Below, in pieces: positions 40,911 to 49,680 of a stretch of 64,000 nucleotides of DNA. The notes below the pieces were generated by a model, which had not been told where the DNA came from, ran no database searches, and saw nothing but the letters and a program-made list of their open reading frames with translations. Position 1 is the stretch's first letter; every line of letters starts with the position of its first letter. A program made the translations under genes and the position numbers. Location: positions 5,084,001 to 5,148,000 of the forward strand of contig NZ_JACCFO010000001.1 in assembly GCF_013410565.1 (NCBI RefSeq). Direction: 5' to 3'. Origin of the DNA: Streptomonospora nanhaiensis (GTDB lineage Bacteria > Actinomycetota > Actinomycetes > Streptosporangiales > Streptosporangiaceae).

Positions 40911-41932
40911 GTGACGTCCCCGCCCGAGCGCATCCAGGCACTTGTGGATCAGGCCGTCACCGACCGGATCACCCCCGGAGGCGTGTGGGCACTGGGCGAT
41001 GACACCGGCTTGGTCCATCAGGGCACAGCGGGCGTGCTCGATCCGGACGACCCGACTCCCGTGCGTGCCGACACCCTGTGGGACCTGGCCTCGCTCACAA
41101 AGGTCATCGCGGTATGGGCACTCATCGGCACCTGGTGGCAGACGGGTGCCCTGGACTTGGACGAGCCCCTCGGCCGCCTCATGCCCGACAGAGTCGACGG
41201 AGCGCCACTGTCCCCGGTTACCGTGCGGCAACTCCTGACGCACACTGCGGGGTTGCCGTGGCGCTCACGTCTGCGGGAGCTTTATGGCACCGAGCCGGAG
41301 CGCATCCGCCGCGGAAGCCTTCGCGAAGCCCTGAACCGTCCGCCCGGCCAAGCGGTCGACTGCACCGACCGGGCCGCGCTCATCCTGGGTTACCTCGCCG
41401 AACACCTGGGCGGTGCGCCATTGCCCAACTTGGCAACCGAGCGGGTATGGGCGCCTTTGGGCATGGACGACACCCGGTGCGGCCCCCTGCCCGATGATCT
41501 GGCGGTCCGAGCCGCCCCCACCGAAGTCGATGCCGAGACCGGGAACCGGCTGCGAGGCCGACCCCACGATTTCTCCGCACGCCTCCTGGGCGGAGCCTGC
41601 GGGATCGCCGGAGCCTTCGGCTCCCTGGACGATCTCGCCCGCTTCCTCACCCACATGGTCGCCCCCGGGCCTGCGGCCTTCAGCGAGAAGTGGGTGCGCG
41701 AAAGCCTCCAGACTCAGACCGGGGACCTTCAACCATCCCGCGGCCTGTTCTGGCACCCTGCTACCGACGCCGATGACGGGGTGTGGGCGCATTACGGATT
41801 CACCGTACCGCAGCCTGGATCGCCCCCGATCGGCGCACGTGGGCGCTCCTTCTCACCAACAAGATCTATTACAGCCGCGACCGGGAGCCCATCCGGCAAC
41901 TACGCGACTCCGTGCGGTCGGCCGCATTCTGA
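40911..41932 (+). pseudogene. Serine hydrolase (beta-lactamase-like), copy 2, C-terminal frameshift
   Basis: GTG start; SLTKV is the Ser-x-x-Lys site, QLLTHTAGLP and the Gly-rich GGACGIAG follow. The expected C-terminus HYGFTGTAAWIAPDRRTWAL then LLTNKIYY is present but in frame 2 after about 41809: GGATTCACCGTACC lacks one base compared with the expected GGTACC. The shifted frame ends in TGA at 41930. With the base restored it would be about 340 residues, a normal size for the family. The uncorrected frame would run to 42020 with a nonsense tail. Copy 1 is at 14065. Confidence 0.7.
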
Positions 41933-42134
41933 AGCAGTCGTCATCTGGCCTTCGGGATCTCCGGGCGAGGCGATTTGCGGGAAAACCGACATTCGTTTCC
42001 CGTTTATATTCCCACTTTGAACACCAAGTGACGCACTTGTTTTGCCGATTCCGATTTGGGTGTTGTGTCCGTTGGACATCGCTCCCCTGTGGTGTTAACA
42101 GCAGTTTTGGCCGCGCATCGTTGCTCGATTTCGG

Positions 42135-42164
42135 TTGTCGAAGCGAGGTTTCGATAGCTAGAGT
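42135..42164 (+). promoter_or_regulatory. Possible promoter of the lipoprotein/Tad operon
   Basis: TTGTCG (42135-42140) and TAGAGT (42159-42164) with an 18-base spacer, 55 bases before the lipoprotein ATG, in a clearly AT-richer stretch (41933-42219). The same stretch has short inverted repeats GGGAAA/TTTCCC (41979-42001) and CAAGTG/CACTTG (42025-42039). Confidence 0.35.
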
Positions 42165-42219
42165 CATCCACGATTTCGGAGAGTAACTGGATGGTCTCCG
42201 TTCGAATCGAAGGTGGCTC

Positions 42220-42729
42220 ATGCGGTACGTCCTCGGAGCAGTCCTGGTCGGTGCGTTGGCGACGAGTGGTTGTGCTTCCCGTGGTGGGTCTGCGGAACCG
42301 ACCACTCCTGCCACCGAAGCGCCGGCGGCCTCCCACGAGGAGCGGGCACTGGAGGCATACCGGGGCCTAATGGATGCGGTTGTCGAAGGTTCACATGATG
42401 GTGCGACCCGTCATCCTGACCTGGCCTGGTACGCAACGGGGCAAGCACTGGAGTTTTCGGACGACATGCTCAACGGGATTCGTGCCACTGGGCGGCCTGA
42501 TATGGACCCTCGGGTAACCTCGGCCGATCTCGCCTCGAACCCTCCGGAAGTCACCGTGGAGGACTGCGTGGACGATTCGGATTGGAACATCATCGAGGAA
42601 GATCTCGAAGGGCTCGGTTCGCTGCACGGGGAAGGGTTTCGCCCCGTCATCGCAACTGTCACGGAAAACAACGGAACCTGGCAGGTCTCCGAGCTGTGGC
42701 TGGGCGAGTACGGCGAATGCGAGCGCTAG
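42220..42729 (+). CDS. Secreted lipoprotein
   Basis: 169 residues. Signal peptide with lipobox ALATSGC (Cys18), then a Pro/Thr/Ala linker and a domain with AYRGLMDAVVEGSHDG, ATGQALEFSDDML and VTVEDCVDDSDWNII. This pattern (short conserved domain with TATVTENNGTWQV at the end) resembles actinobacterial hypothetical lipoproteins with an NTF2-like fold. Anchored outside the membrane at the head of the Tad-type operon. Confidence 0.8.
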   Translation: MRYVLGAVLVGALATSGCASRGGSAEPTTPATEAPAASHEERALEAYRGLMDAVVEGSHDGATRHPDLAWYATGQALEFSDDMLNGIRATGRPDMDPRVTSADLASNPPEVTVEDCVDDSDWNIIEEDLEGLGSLHGEGFRPVIATVTENNGTWQVSELWLGEYGECER

Positions 42730-42731
42730 GA

Positions 42732-43516
42732 ATGGCGCGGGTGCTTCTCGTCTCTGCGGCATCGGCCGCGGGCGCAACGGCACTAGCCGGGCCGGCACAC
42801 GCGGAAGCGGCATTCTGGTCGACGTCGGCGTGCTCGGAGTCTTCGTGCGAGGTGACCGCGAACGCTCGGGAACCCGCTCCCGATACGGGCTCAGCCAATG
42901 CACCCGCCCTGCCGGCTCCACTGCCTCACCGACCGGTCGAGCCGGAGCCGAGTTGCTCTGAACCGGTCGGCGGGGCGGTCCGCTGCACGGCCACGTTGAG
43001 CGCTCCGCAGGCAGGCGGCGGGGTGGACGTGGCGGCCCTGGCCGAGCGGGCGCGGGCGCGGTTGGAGTTGCCCGAGCCCCCGAGATCGACTCGGCTCCGC
43101 CGATGGGCGGCACCGCGGTGGTGGGGTTTCCCCTCTGGCTGTGGATCGACGCCGAGCAGTGGCAGCCCCGCAGCGCGCGGGTGTCGGTGCGGGGAGGTTC
43201 GGCCTCGGTGACGGCCGTACCGCGCGAGGTCTCCTGGGACATGGGCGACGGCTCGGTCATCGCGTGCTCGGGGCCGGGAACGGTCTTCGACCCGGCGGTG
43301 CACACCCCGGGCTCGGATTCCCCCGACTGCGGACACGTCTACCGGTTGTCCTCGAAGAACCGGCCAGGCGGGCGCGACACGGTCACGGCGACGGTGGTGT
43401 GGGACGTCTCCTGGGAGTCCTCCGCAGGCCAGGGCGGGCAGTTGGAGCCGATGGAGACGAGCACAAGTCGCTCGATCGAGGTGGTCGAGGTCCACTCGGT
43501 GGTGGTCGAAGGCTGA
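42732..43516 (+). pseudogene. Secreted PKD-like protein, frame broken near 43080
   Basis: The first frame encodes a signal peptide (MARVLLVSAASAAGATALAG) and a Cys-containing region to ARLELPEPP; after about 43080 the protein continues in frame 2 as MGGTAVVGFPLWLWIDAEQW, VSWDMGDGSVIACSGPG (PKD-like WDMGDG) to a TGA at 43514. A run of five Cs at the break suggests that one base is missing. Repaired it would be about 260 residues, matching secreted PKD proteins found upstream of actinobacterial Tad genes. ATG 42717 is another possible start. Confidence 0.6.
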
Positions 43517-43573
43517 GGCCGCAGCAGGCGGCCGGGCAGCCAAGGAGCAACGGAGAAGAAGAGGGGACGGAGT

Positions 43574-44238
43574 ATGCCCACCAGCACCACCGGAGACAGG
43601 CATCCGGTGATCGGAGGAATCGAGGCTTCGCGGAGCCGGGAGCGGAAGTGGGCGGCGGCCGGGGTCGGGATGGTGGCGCTGGGGGCGCTGCTGGCGGTGG
43701 GCACCACGGCAGCGGCCACAGACCGCGCTCCGGTCGCTGTGGCGGCGCGCGATGTGCCCGTGGGCACGGTCATCGAGCCCGGCGACCTGCGGCTGGTCGA
43801 GACTTCGGGGTTGGCGGGGGCTGACTTCCCGGGGACCGGGGCCGAGGAGGTCGTGGGCCGGCGGGCCGCGGTGCCGCTGAAGGAAGGCACGCCGATCCCG
43901 CTCAGCGCGCTGAGTGACGCCGCGGCCTGGCCGGGACCGGGGCGGGCGGTGGTGGCCGCGTCGCTGCCTCACTCGGCAGTGCCCGAAGGCGCCGGCATGA
44001 GGGCTCCGGTCGCCGTGGTGCTGACCGGCGCGGCAGCTTCGGCCGAGGGGCTGCGGATGCCGAAGAGCCCGTGGTGTCGGGTCGGGTGCATTCGGTGGAG
44101 GCGGCGTCGGCGGGTGAGGAGTCGCTGGTGCACCTGGAGGTGCCCGAGGAGGAGGCGGCGGCCGTGGCGCGTGCGGCCGCGCGCCAGGAGATGCGCATGG
44201 TGCTGGTCGCCGCAGGCGCGGAGGGGGGAGACCGGTGA
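43574..44238 (+). pseudogene. SAF-domain (CpaB/RcpC-like) pilus protein, frameshifted
   Basis: ATG 43574. A membrane helix (WAAAGVGMVALGALLAVG) is followed by the SAF domain: APVAVAARDVPVGTVIEPGD and GRRAAVPLKEGTPI. At about 44055 the frame changes by one base; the other frame continues PVVSGRVHSVEAASAGEESL to a TGA at 44236, which overlaps the next start exactly as the other genes of this operon do. So the gene was intact until recently or the break is an assembly error. In Tad systems CpaB/RcpC helps form the pilus channel. Confidence 0.7.
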
Positions 44239-45179
44239 TCGTCTCAGTGTGCTCGCTGGCAGGGGCGCCGGGGGTGACCACGCTGGCGGCGGCGCTGGCC
44301 ATGTGCTGGCCTCCTTCGCCGCTGTGTGTGCCGGTGATGGTGGAGGCCGACGCTTCGGGCGGGGACATGCGGTTGTGGCATCGGCGGGGCGGTGAGCGGG
44401 GCTTGGGCACGCTCGCGGCGGCCAGTCGGCGCCCGCACCCCGCCCAGGGGGCGGGAGACAACCCCCTGCTGGAGCACTCCGAGGAAGTGGCCGGCGGGCT
44501 CCATGTGGTGACGGCGCCGTCGGCGCCGCATCAGTGCACCGCAGCGGTGGAGGAGTTGGCGCAGCATCCGTGGCTGCTGAGGGCGGGGCGGGCTGCGGTG
44601 GTCGATGTGGGACGCATCAGTCCGCGCTCGGCCGGGGCGCGGCTGCTGCTGTGTTCGGACGCGGTCGTGGTGGTGGTACGCGAGGACCCCGCGCAACTGG
44701 CCCGGCTGGCCGCCTCATCAGCGGTGGTCTCGGCGTTGGAGGAAGCCGGGGTGCCGGTGGGGGTGGCTCTGGTGGAAGGGCCGCGCCGCTTCGCCGACCG
44801 CGAGGTCGCCGAGCAGACGCAGGCGCCGGTGTGGGCGCGGCTACCCCAGGACCCTGCGGGGGCAGCCTTCGTCCGCGGTGAAGGTGTGCGGGCGGGCAGC
44901 GGAGTATGGGCGCGGTTGCGGGAATGGGCGCGTGAACGGCGCGGTGAGGCTGAGGTGGAGGGGCTGGCGCTGATGCGCACCGCCCGCGACCTCGCCGAGC
45001 GCGTGGAAGCCTACGGCAGGCGCACACCCTCCGGCACAAATGCCCGTCCGGCTCCATCCCCGATCGAGGCCCCGGCGCCGAGGTACCCGCAGCCGACCGC
45101 GACCGCTGCTCCGCCTCCGCCGCGCACCGGCTCCCTGGCGGTGACCGGCGCCGGGGCCGGCGCGGGGAGGGCGGCATGA
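44235..45179 (+). CDS. TadZ/CpaE-like MinD-family ATPase
   Basis: 314 residues, GTG. The deviant P-loop region is VSVCSLAGAPGVTTLAAALA (residues 3-22), with VEADASGGDMRLW as the switch I region and AVVDVGRISP as switch II. This is the ParA/MinD fold of TadZ and CpaE proteins, which position Tad machines at the membrane. A disordered Pro-rich tail follows. It overlaps the TadA start by 4 bp. Confidence 0.75.
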   Translation: MIVSVCSLAGAPGVTTLAAALAMCWPPSPLCVPVMVEADASGGDMRLWHRRGGERGLGTLAAASRRPHPAQGAGDNPLLEHSEEVAGGLHVVTAPSAPHQCTAAVEELAQHPWLLRAGRAAVVDVGRISPRSAGARLLLCSDAVVVVVREDPAQLARLAASSAVVSALEEAGVPVGVALVEGPRRFADREVAEQTQAPVWARLPQDPAGAAFVRGEGVRAGSGVWARLREWARERRGEAEVEGLALMRTARDLAERVEAYGRRTPSGTNARPAPSPIEAPAPRYPQPTATAAPPPPRTGSLAVTGAGAGAGRAA

Positions 45180-46522
45180 CGCTCATCCCCCACCCCTCCG
45201 TGGAGACCCCGCCCGCCCCTTCGCCGACACCCGTCGAGGCGGTGGCGCGGGCGGTCGCGGAGCGGGTGACCTCCCGGCTGCTTGCCGAAGGCAGGCTTGA
45301 GGCGGGTGCGGTCGGTGGTGAGGAGGCCCGGCGACGCGTGGCCTCGGTGGTTGACGAGGTGTTGGACGCCATGGCCGCTGACGCCCTGGCCCAGGGGCGC
45401 GCACCGCTGGATGCGGCCCAGGAGCAGCAGGTCCGCACGCTGGCGGTGGCCCGGATCTGCGGAATGGGCGGACTGGAGCCGCTGCTGGCCGAGCCCGGGG
45501 CGCACAACATCCTCATCACCGGCGAGAAGGTGATTGTGGATTTCGGCGGCGGGCGCCGCGAACCGCGCCCACCGGTGGCCGCCGACGACGCCGAGCTGGC
45601 CGCACTGGTGCGGCGCATCGCCGCTTCCTCGCCTTCGGGCGAGCGGCGCTTCGACGCCTCCAGCCCGCTGTTGTCGATGGAACTGCCCGACGGGTCGCGG
45701 CTGTCGGCGGTGATGGAGGTGTCCCGGCGGGTGTCGGTGGCCATCCGCCACCCCCGCCACGCGCTGGACCTGAACGCCCTGCAATCGTCGGACATGCTCG
45801 ACGGGCTGGCGCGCGGGCTGCTGGAGGCGGCGGCCTCGGCCCGGATGAACCTGCTGATCTCCGGCGCCACCGGAGCCGGTAAGACCACGCTGCTGCGCGC
45901 GCTGGCCGTGGCGGCGGTGGCTCCGTGGGAGCGCGTGGTCACCGTCGAGGACAGCCTGGAGCTGAACCTGGACCGCAGCTTGGAAGCGCGCTGCGACTGC
46001 GTGGCGTTGCAGGCCCGCCCGGCCAACGTCGAGGGCGTCGGGGAGATCACGCTCGCCGAGCTGGTGCGCCACGCGCTGCGTCTGTCCCCCGACCGGGTGA
46101 TCGTGGGAGAGACGCGCGGGCCGGAGACCATCGCCCTGCTCAACGCGATGTCGATGGGCACTGACGGGTCGATGGCCACCATCCACGCCGGCAGCTCGGC
46201 CCAGGTGTTCACCAAGATCGCCGCCTACACGGCCCAGGCCCCCGAGCGCCTCAGCCTGGAAGCCGCCAACCTGCTGGCGGCCTCAGCGGTGCACCTGGTG
46301 GCCCACATCGCGGTCGACCCGCGGGGACGGCGCTGGGTGTCCAGCATCCGCGAAGTGGTGGGGGCGGAGGGAGCCCACGTGGTCTCCAACGAGGTCTACC
46401 ACCGCCCCCGCCCCCAGGAGGCGGGGCGCCTGCTGGGGGCGCCCAGCAGCGAGCGGGCCGACGTGCTCACGGCCCACGGATTCGACGCCGCCGCCGCGTT
46501 CTCGACGGGAGGTGCCTGGTGA
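45176..46522 (+). CDS. tadA: TadA/CpaF secretion ATPase
   Basis: 448 residues. Walker A GATGAGKTT (230-238), Asp box VVTVEDSLELN, Walker B/His region HALRLSPDRVIVGETRG and the following TIHAGS motif all match the type II/IV secretion ATPase family (CpaF/TadA). Hexameric motor on the cytoplasmic side that drives assembly of a Tad/Flp pilus or related fibre. Coupled to tadZ and tadB. Confidence 0.9.
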   Translation: MTLIPHPSVETPPAPSPTPVEAVARAVAERVTSRLLAEGRLEAGAVGGEEARRRVASVVDEVLDAMAADALAQGRAPLDAAQEQQVRTLAVARICGMGGLEPLLAEPGAHNILITGEKVIVDFGGGRREPRPPVAADDAELAALVRRIAASSPSGERRFDASSPLLSMELPDGSRLSAVMEVSRRVSVAIRHPRHALDLNALQSSDMLDGLARGLLEAAASARMNLLISGATGAGKTTLLRALAVAAVAPWERVVTVEDSLELNLDRSLEARCDCVALQARPANVEGVGEITLAELVRHALRLSPDRVIVGETRGPETIALLNAMSMGTDGSMATIHAGSSAQVFTKIAAYTAQAPERLSLEAANLLAASAVHLVAHIAVDPRGRRWVSSIREVVGAEGAHVVSNEVYHRPRPQEAGRLLGAPSSERADVLTAHGFDAAAAFSTGGAW

Positions 46523-47361
46523 ACACCAATGTCCTCCTGGTGGCCGCCGCTGCCGGCGGTCTGGCGGGCGCCGGGCTGGCCTGCTGCGCCTATGCGGCCC
46601 GCCATCAGCGCATCGACCTGCGGACCGTGGTGGCGCGCCTGCGCACCAGCCAGGCACCGGCGCGCGGGGCGGGAGCGGCGGTCACGGGGGTTCTCGTGGG
46701 GCTGGCCACAGGGTGGCCAGTGGGGGCGGTGCTGGCCGCTGCTGCGGCATGGTGGCTGCCCCGGCTGCTGGGACCGGACCGGGCCGGTGCGCAGGAGGCG
46801 AAGCGGGCTGAGGCCGTAGCCGCCTGGGCGAGTCACCTGCGCGACCTGATGGCCGGCTCGGCCGGGCTGGTCCAAGCCATCACCGCCACCGCCCCGGTGG
46901 CCCCCACGCCGATCCGCCCGGAGGTGGCCGAACTGGCGCGCAGCCTCCACACGGGAGTCCCAATGGAGGCGGCGATGCGCTCCTTCGCCGAGCGCGTCGA
47001 CAACCCCACCGCCGACCTGGTCGCCGTGGCCCTGTCCTCGGCCGAGGGCCGGCACGCCTCCGACCTGGGCGCCCTGCTGGGCCGTTTGGCCGAGTCCTCG
47101 CGCGACCGGGCGAGCCTGCTGGTGCGCACCTCGGCCGGACGCGCGAGGGTGCGCTCCTCGGTGCGCATCATCGCCGCGATGACACTGGGCATGGTGGCGG
47201 CGATGGTGGCGTTCAACCGCACCTACCTGGAGCCGCTGGACACCGCCACCGGCCAGTTCGTGCTCGCCCTCGTCGGCGCGATGTGGGCGGGGGCGTTCGT
47301 CTGGCTGGGGCGTCTGGCCGCGCCGGTGGCGGCTGTGCGCCTGCTGGGACGTGCGCGGTGA
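46519..47361 (+). CDS. tadB: TadB-like inner-membrane platform protein
   Basis: 280 residues, GTG. Two N-terminal membrane segments (VLLVAAAAGGLAGAGLACC, GVLVGLATGWPVGAVLAAAA), a T2SF cytoplasmic domain (HLRDLMAGSAGLVQAITATA, GRLAESSRDRASLLVRTSAG) and two C-terminal segments. Usual length for actinobacterial TadB. Forms the membrane platform with TadC. Confidence 0.85.
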   Translation: MNTNVLLVAAAAGGLAGAGLACCAYAARHQRIDLRTVVARLRTSQAPARGAGAAVTGVLVGLATGWPVGAVLAAAAAWWLPRLLGPDRAGAQEAKRAEAVAAWASHLRDLMAGSAGLVQAITATAPVAPTPIRPEVAELARSLHTGVPMEAAMRSFAERVDNPTADLVAVALSSAEGRHASDLGALLGRLAESSRDRASLLVRTSAGRARVRSSVRIIAAMTLGMVAAMVAFNRTYLEPLDTATGQFVLALVGAMWAGAFVWLGRLAAPVAAVRLLGRAR

Positions 47362-48233
47362 GCGTTCTGGTCGCCGGGGTGGCCGGGGCAGCGGCCGGCG
47401 CCGGTCTGTGGATGCTTGCCCGCGCGGCGCGCCGCCCCTCGCTGGCCGACCTGCTCGCTCTTCCCGCTGCTGCACCGCCCTCTGCGGCGAAGGCGCGTCC
47501 GGCCGCGCGCTTGGGACGCTCCGGTGCCAAGGTCGTGGGGCGAGCCGGGCTGCCTTCGCGGCGGGTGCGCGCGGATCTGGCGGTCACCGGTACCGCGCCC
47601 GAGCAGTACCTGGCGGAGAAGGCGTGCGCCGCTGCGGCGGCCTCGGCGCTGGCCGTGTTCGTGATCGCCGCGACCCTGGCCACCGGGCGGCCCGCCTCGC
47701 CGCTGACGCTGGTTGCTGCGGCGGCGTGCGCGGCCTCCTGCTGGATGGCGCCCGACCTGGCCCTTCGCTCCCAGGCGCGCGCCCGCCGCGCCCAGTTGCG
47801 CTCGGCCGCCTGCCTGCTGGCAGACCTGGCGGTGATCGCTCTTGCGGGCGGCGCCGGTGTGGCCGGAGCCCTCGCCCAGGCCGCCCGCCACGGCCACGGC
47901 TGGGCGCCCGAGCAGATCCGCACCGCGCTGCACGCCGCCGCACTCAGGCGCCAACCCGCCTGGAGCGCCCTGAGCGACCTGGCCGACCGCACCGCCGTCA
48001 GCGATCTGGGTGAACTGGCGGCGTCCCTGCACCTGGCCGGGACCGACGGCGCCCGCGTCCGCGCCTCGTTGACGGCCAAGGCCCAGGCCCTGCGCACCGC
48101 TGAACTGGCCGAGGCCGAAGCCCGCGCCGCCGCTCAGACCGAGCGCATGACGCTGCCGGTGACCGTCCTGGTCCTGGGGTTCATGGTGCTGATCGGCTAT
48201 CCCGCGCTCGTCCACGTCGTTACCGGCTTCTGA
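47358..48233 (+). CDS. tadC: TadC-like inner-membrane platform protein
   Basis: 291 residues from GTG overlapping tadB. Shorter T2SF domain (LAQAARHGHGWAPEQIRTAL, GTDGARVRASLTAKAQALRT) between hydrophobic segments, ending in LPVTVLVLGFMVLIGYPAL. Standard TadB-TadC pair arrangement. Confidence 0.85.
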   Translation: MSVLVAGVAGAAAGAGLWMLARAARRPSLADLLALPAAAPPSAAKARPAARLGRSGAKVVGRAGLPSRRVRADLAVTGTAPEQYLAEKACAAAAASALAVFVIAATLATGRPASPLTLVAAAACAASCWMAPDLALRSQARARRAQLRSAACLLADLAVIALAGGAGVAGALAQAARHGHGWAPEQIRTALHAAALRRQPAWSALSDLADRTAVSDLGELAASLHLAGTDGARVRASLTAKAQALRTAELAEAEARAAAQTERMTLPVTVLVLGFMVLIGYPALVHVVTGF

Positions 48234-48263
48234 CCGCGCCCATCCTTGAGGAGGACCCGAACC

Positions 48264-48455
48264 GTGTTCGCCCGCCGACTCGCCGCCACGCTCCGCGCAC
48301 GCCATGCCGCACTTCGTGGCGACCGGGGTTCCTACACCACCGAGATCGTCATCGGCATCACCATCGTGGTGGCCATCACCGCAGTGGTCGGCCCGATCCT
48401 CACCGACACCTTCGCCCAAGCCGCTCGCGACATCGACCTGGGCATCACCAAGTGA
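48264..48455 (+). CDS. Flp-type pilin-like small protein
   Basis: 63 residues from GTG with GAGGAGG before it. GDRGSYTTEIVIGITIVVAI is a class III-like signal: Gly before the cleavage point, Glu at +5, then a membrane helix. This is the size and layout of Flp/Tad major pilins or short TadE-like subunits. It is the likely fibre subunit. No TadV/CpaA prepilin peptidase gene is visible, so one must be encoded elsewhere. Confidence 0.7.
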   Translation: MFARRLAATLRARHAALRGDRGSYTTEIVIGITIVVAITAVVGPILTDTFAQAARDIDLGITK

Positions 48456-48826
48456 AGCGAGAGCAGAGTGATCGGGGCTCGACAGAGCTGGTCATGGTAC
48501 TGCCCCTGGCGTTCACCATGATCGCTGCGGTGCTTCAGCTCGGGCTGTGGGCGCACGCCCAGCAGCGCGCGGATGCGGTGGCCCACCAGGCTGTCTCCGC
48601 CGCCCGCGCCTACGGCGCTGATGCCGCCACCGGGCGGCGCACCGGGGAGCAGGCGCTGGACCAGCTCGGCGGTGCGCTGCTCAAGCAGCCCCGCCTGCAT
48701 GTCGAACGGGCCTCCGGACGGGCCACCGCCCGCGTGGAGGCTGGGGTTCCCAGCCTGGTCCCCGGTTGGCAGCCCAGCGTTGCCGCTGTACGCCACGGCC
48801 CCGTCGAACGCCTGGGAGCCCCGTGA
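48452..48826 (+). CDS. TadE-like pseudopilin
   Basis: 124 residues, GTG overlapping the pilin gene. DRGSTELVMVLPLAFTMIAA near the N-terminus is the TadE signature (charged/Gly before a conserved Glu and a membrane helix). The rest is a small extracytoplasmic domain. Minor pilin of the Tad machine. Confidence 0.85.
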   Translation: MKREQSDRGSTELVMVLPLAFTMIAAVLQLGLWAHAQQRADAVAHQAVSAARAYGADAATGRRTGEQALDQLGGALLKQPRLHVERASGRATARVEAGVPSLVPGWQPSVAAVRHGPVERLGAP

Positions 48827-49251
48827 TGCGCCGAAGGCGGGCTGAGCAGGGCAGCGCGGCGGTGGAGTTGATGCTGGCCGCACCCGTCCTGCTGCTGGCG
48901 GCGCTGCTCATGGTGGCCGCAGGTCGCTATGCCGACGCCGCCTTGGAGGCCACCGCCGCAGCCCACAGTGCCGCCCGAGCGGCCTCCCTGCACGCCGACC
49001 CCGCCCACGCCCGCACCGCCGCCCGCCACCAGGCCAAAGCCGCCCTGGCCCACGCGGGCCTGTCCTGCGATGAGCACACCGTGAACTTTGGAATTCTCGG
49101 TTCTGACCGCCGCCAGTCGGTGCACGCCCATGTGGGCTGCCGTATCGCCCTGGGCGACCTCGCGCCGCTGAGCCTGCCCGGCCACACCGTGGTCGAGGGG
49201 GAGGCAAGCGCCCCCGTCGACCCCTACCGCGATACCGAGGCCGCCCCGTGA
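48826..49251 (+). CDS. TadE-like pseudopilin, second
   Basis: 141 residues from ATG in a TGATG junction. EQGSAAVELMLAAPVLLLAA gives the TadE N-terminus with conserved Glu; two Cys (LSCDEHTVNF, HVGCRIALG) could form a disulfide outside the membrane. Minor pilin. Confidence 0.85.
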   Translation: MRRRRAEQGSAAVELMLAAPVLLLAALLMVAAGRYADAALEATAAAHSAARAASLHADPAHARTAARHQAKAALAHAGLSCDEHTVNFGILGSDRRQSVHAHVGCRIALGDLAPLSLPGHTVVEGEASAPVDPYRDTEAAP

Positions 49252-49655
49252 GTCCGCACCGCAGGAACCGCCGGCGCGGCGACGAGGGCCGCGTCCTGGT
49301 CCTGGTCGTGGTCCTGGCCGCGGCCATCGGCGCATGCTTCGGCCTGGTGGTCGACGGCGGGCGCATGCTCCTCGACAAGACTCGGGCCACCACGCTGGCC
49401 CACGAGGCCGCCCGCGCCGGAGCCCGCGAACTCGACACCGCCCACCTGGCCCAGACGGGCCGCATCCGCCTGGACGCCGGTGCCGCCCGCGAGCAGGCCC
49501 GCGCCTACCTCAAGGCGGCCGGGGCACAGGGAAGCGTCCACGTCGAAAGGCAGCAGGTGAGCGTGGTCGCCGAAGTCCCCTACACCACCCGCGTCCTGCC
49601 CCTGGGCGAGGGCATCGCCCAAGCCCGCGCCAGCGCCGACGCACTCCAGAACTGA
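49248..49655 (+). CDS. TadG-like pilus protein (short)
   Basis: 135 residues, GTG. RGDEGRVLVLVVVLAAAIGA near the N-terminus is the Tad_N/TadG region with one membrane helix, followed by DGGRMLLDKTRATTLAHEAA and a small outside domain. Shorter than classical TadG but usual for actinobacteria. Couples to no further gene by overlap: 25 bp separate it from the OmpA/BTAD gene. Confidence 0.75.
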   Translation: MSPHRRNRRRGDEGRVLVLVVVLAAAIGACFGLVVDGGRMLLDKTRATTLAHEAARAGARELDTAHLAQTGRIRLDAGAAREQARAYLKAAGAQGSVHVERQQVSVVAEVPYTTRVLPLGEGIAQARASADALQN

Positions 49656-49680
49656 CCGAACACGCGAGGAGGCCGCCACC

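Noticed and set aside
41700-41932. Programmed ribosomal frameshift in the serine hydrolase copy 2
   Set aside because: No slippery heptamer or downstream structure is visible at the break; a one-base loss is simpler.
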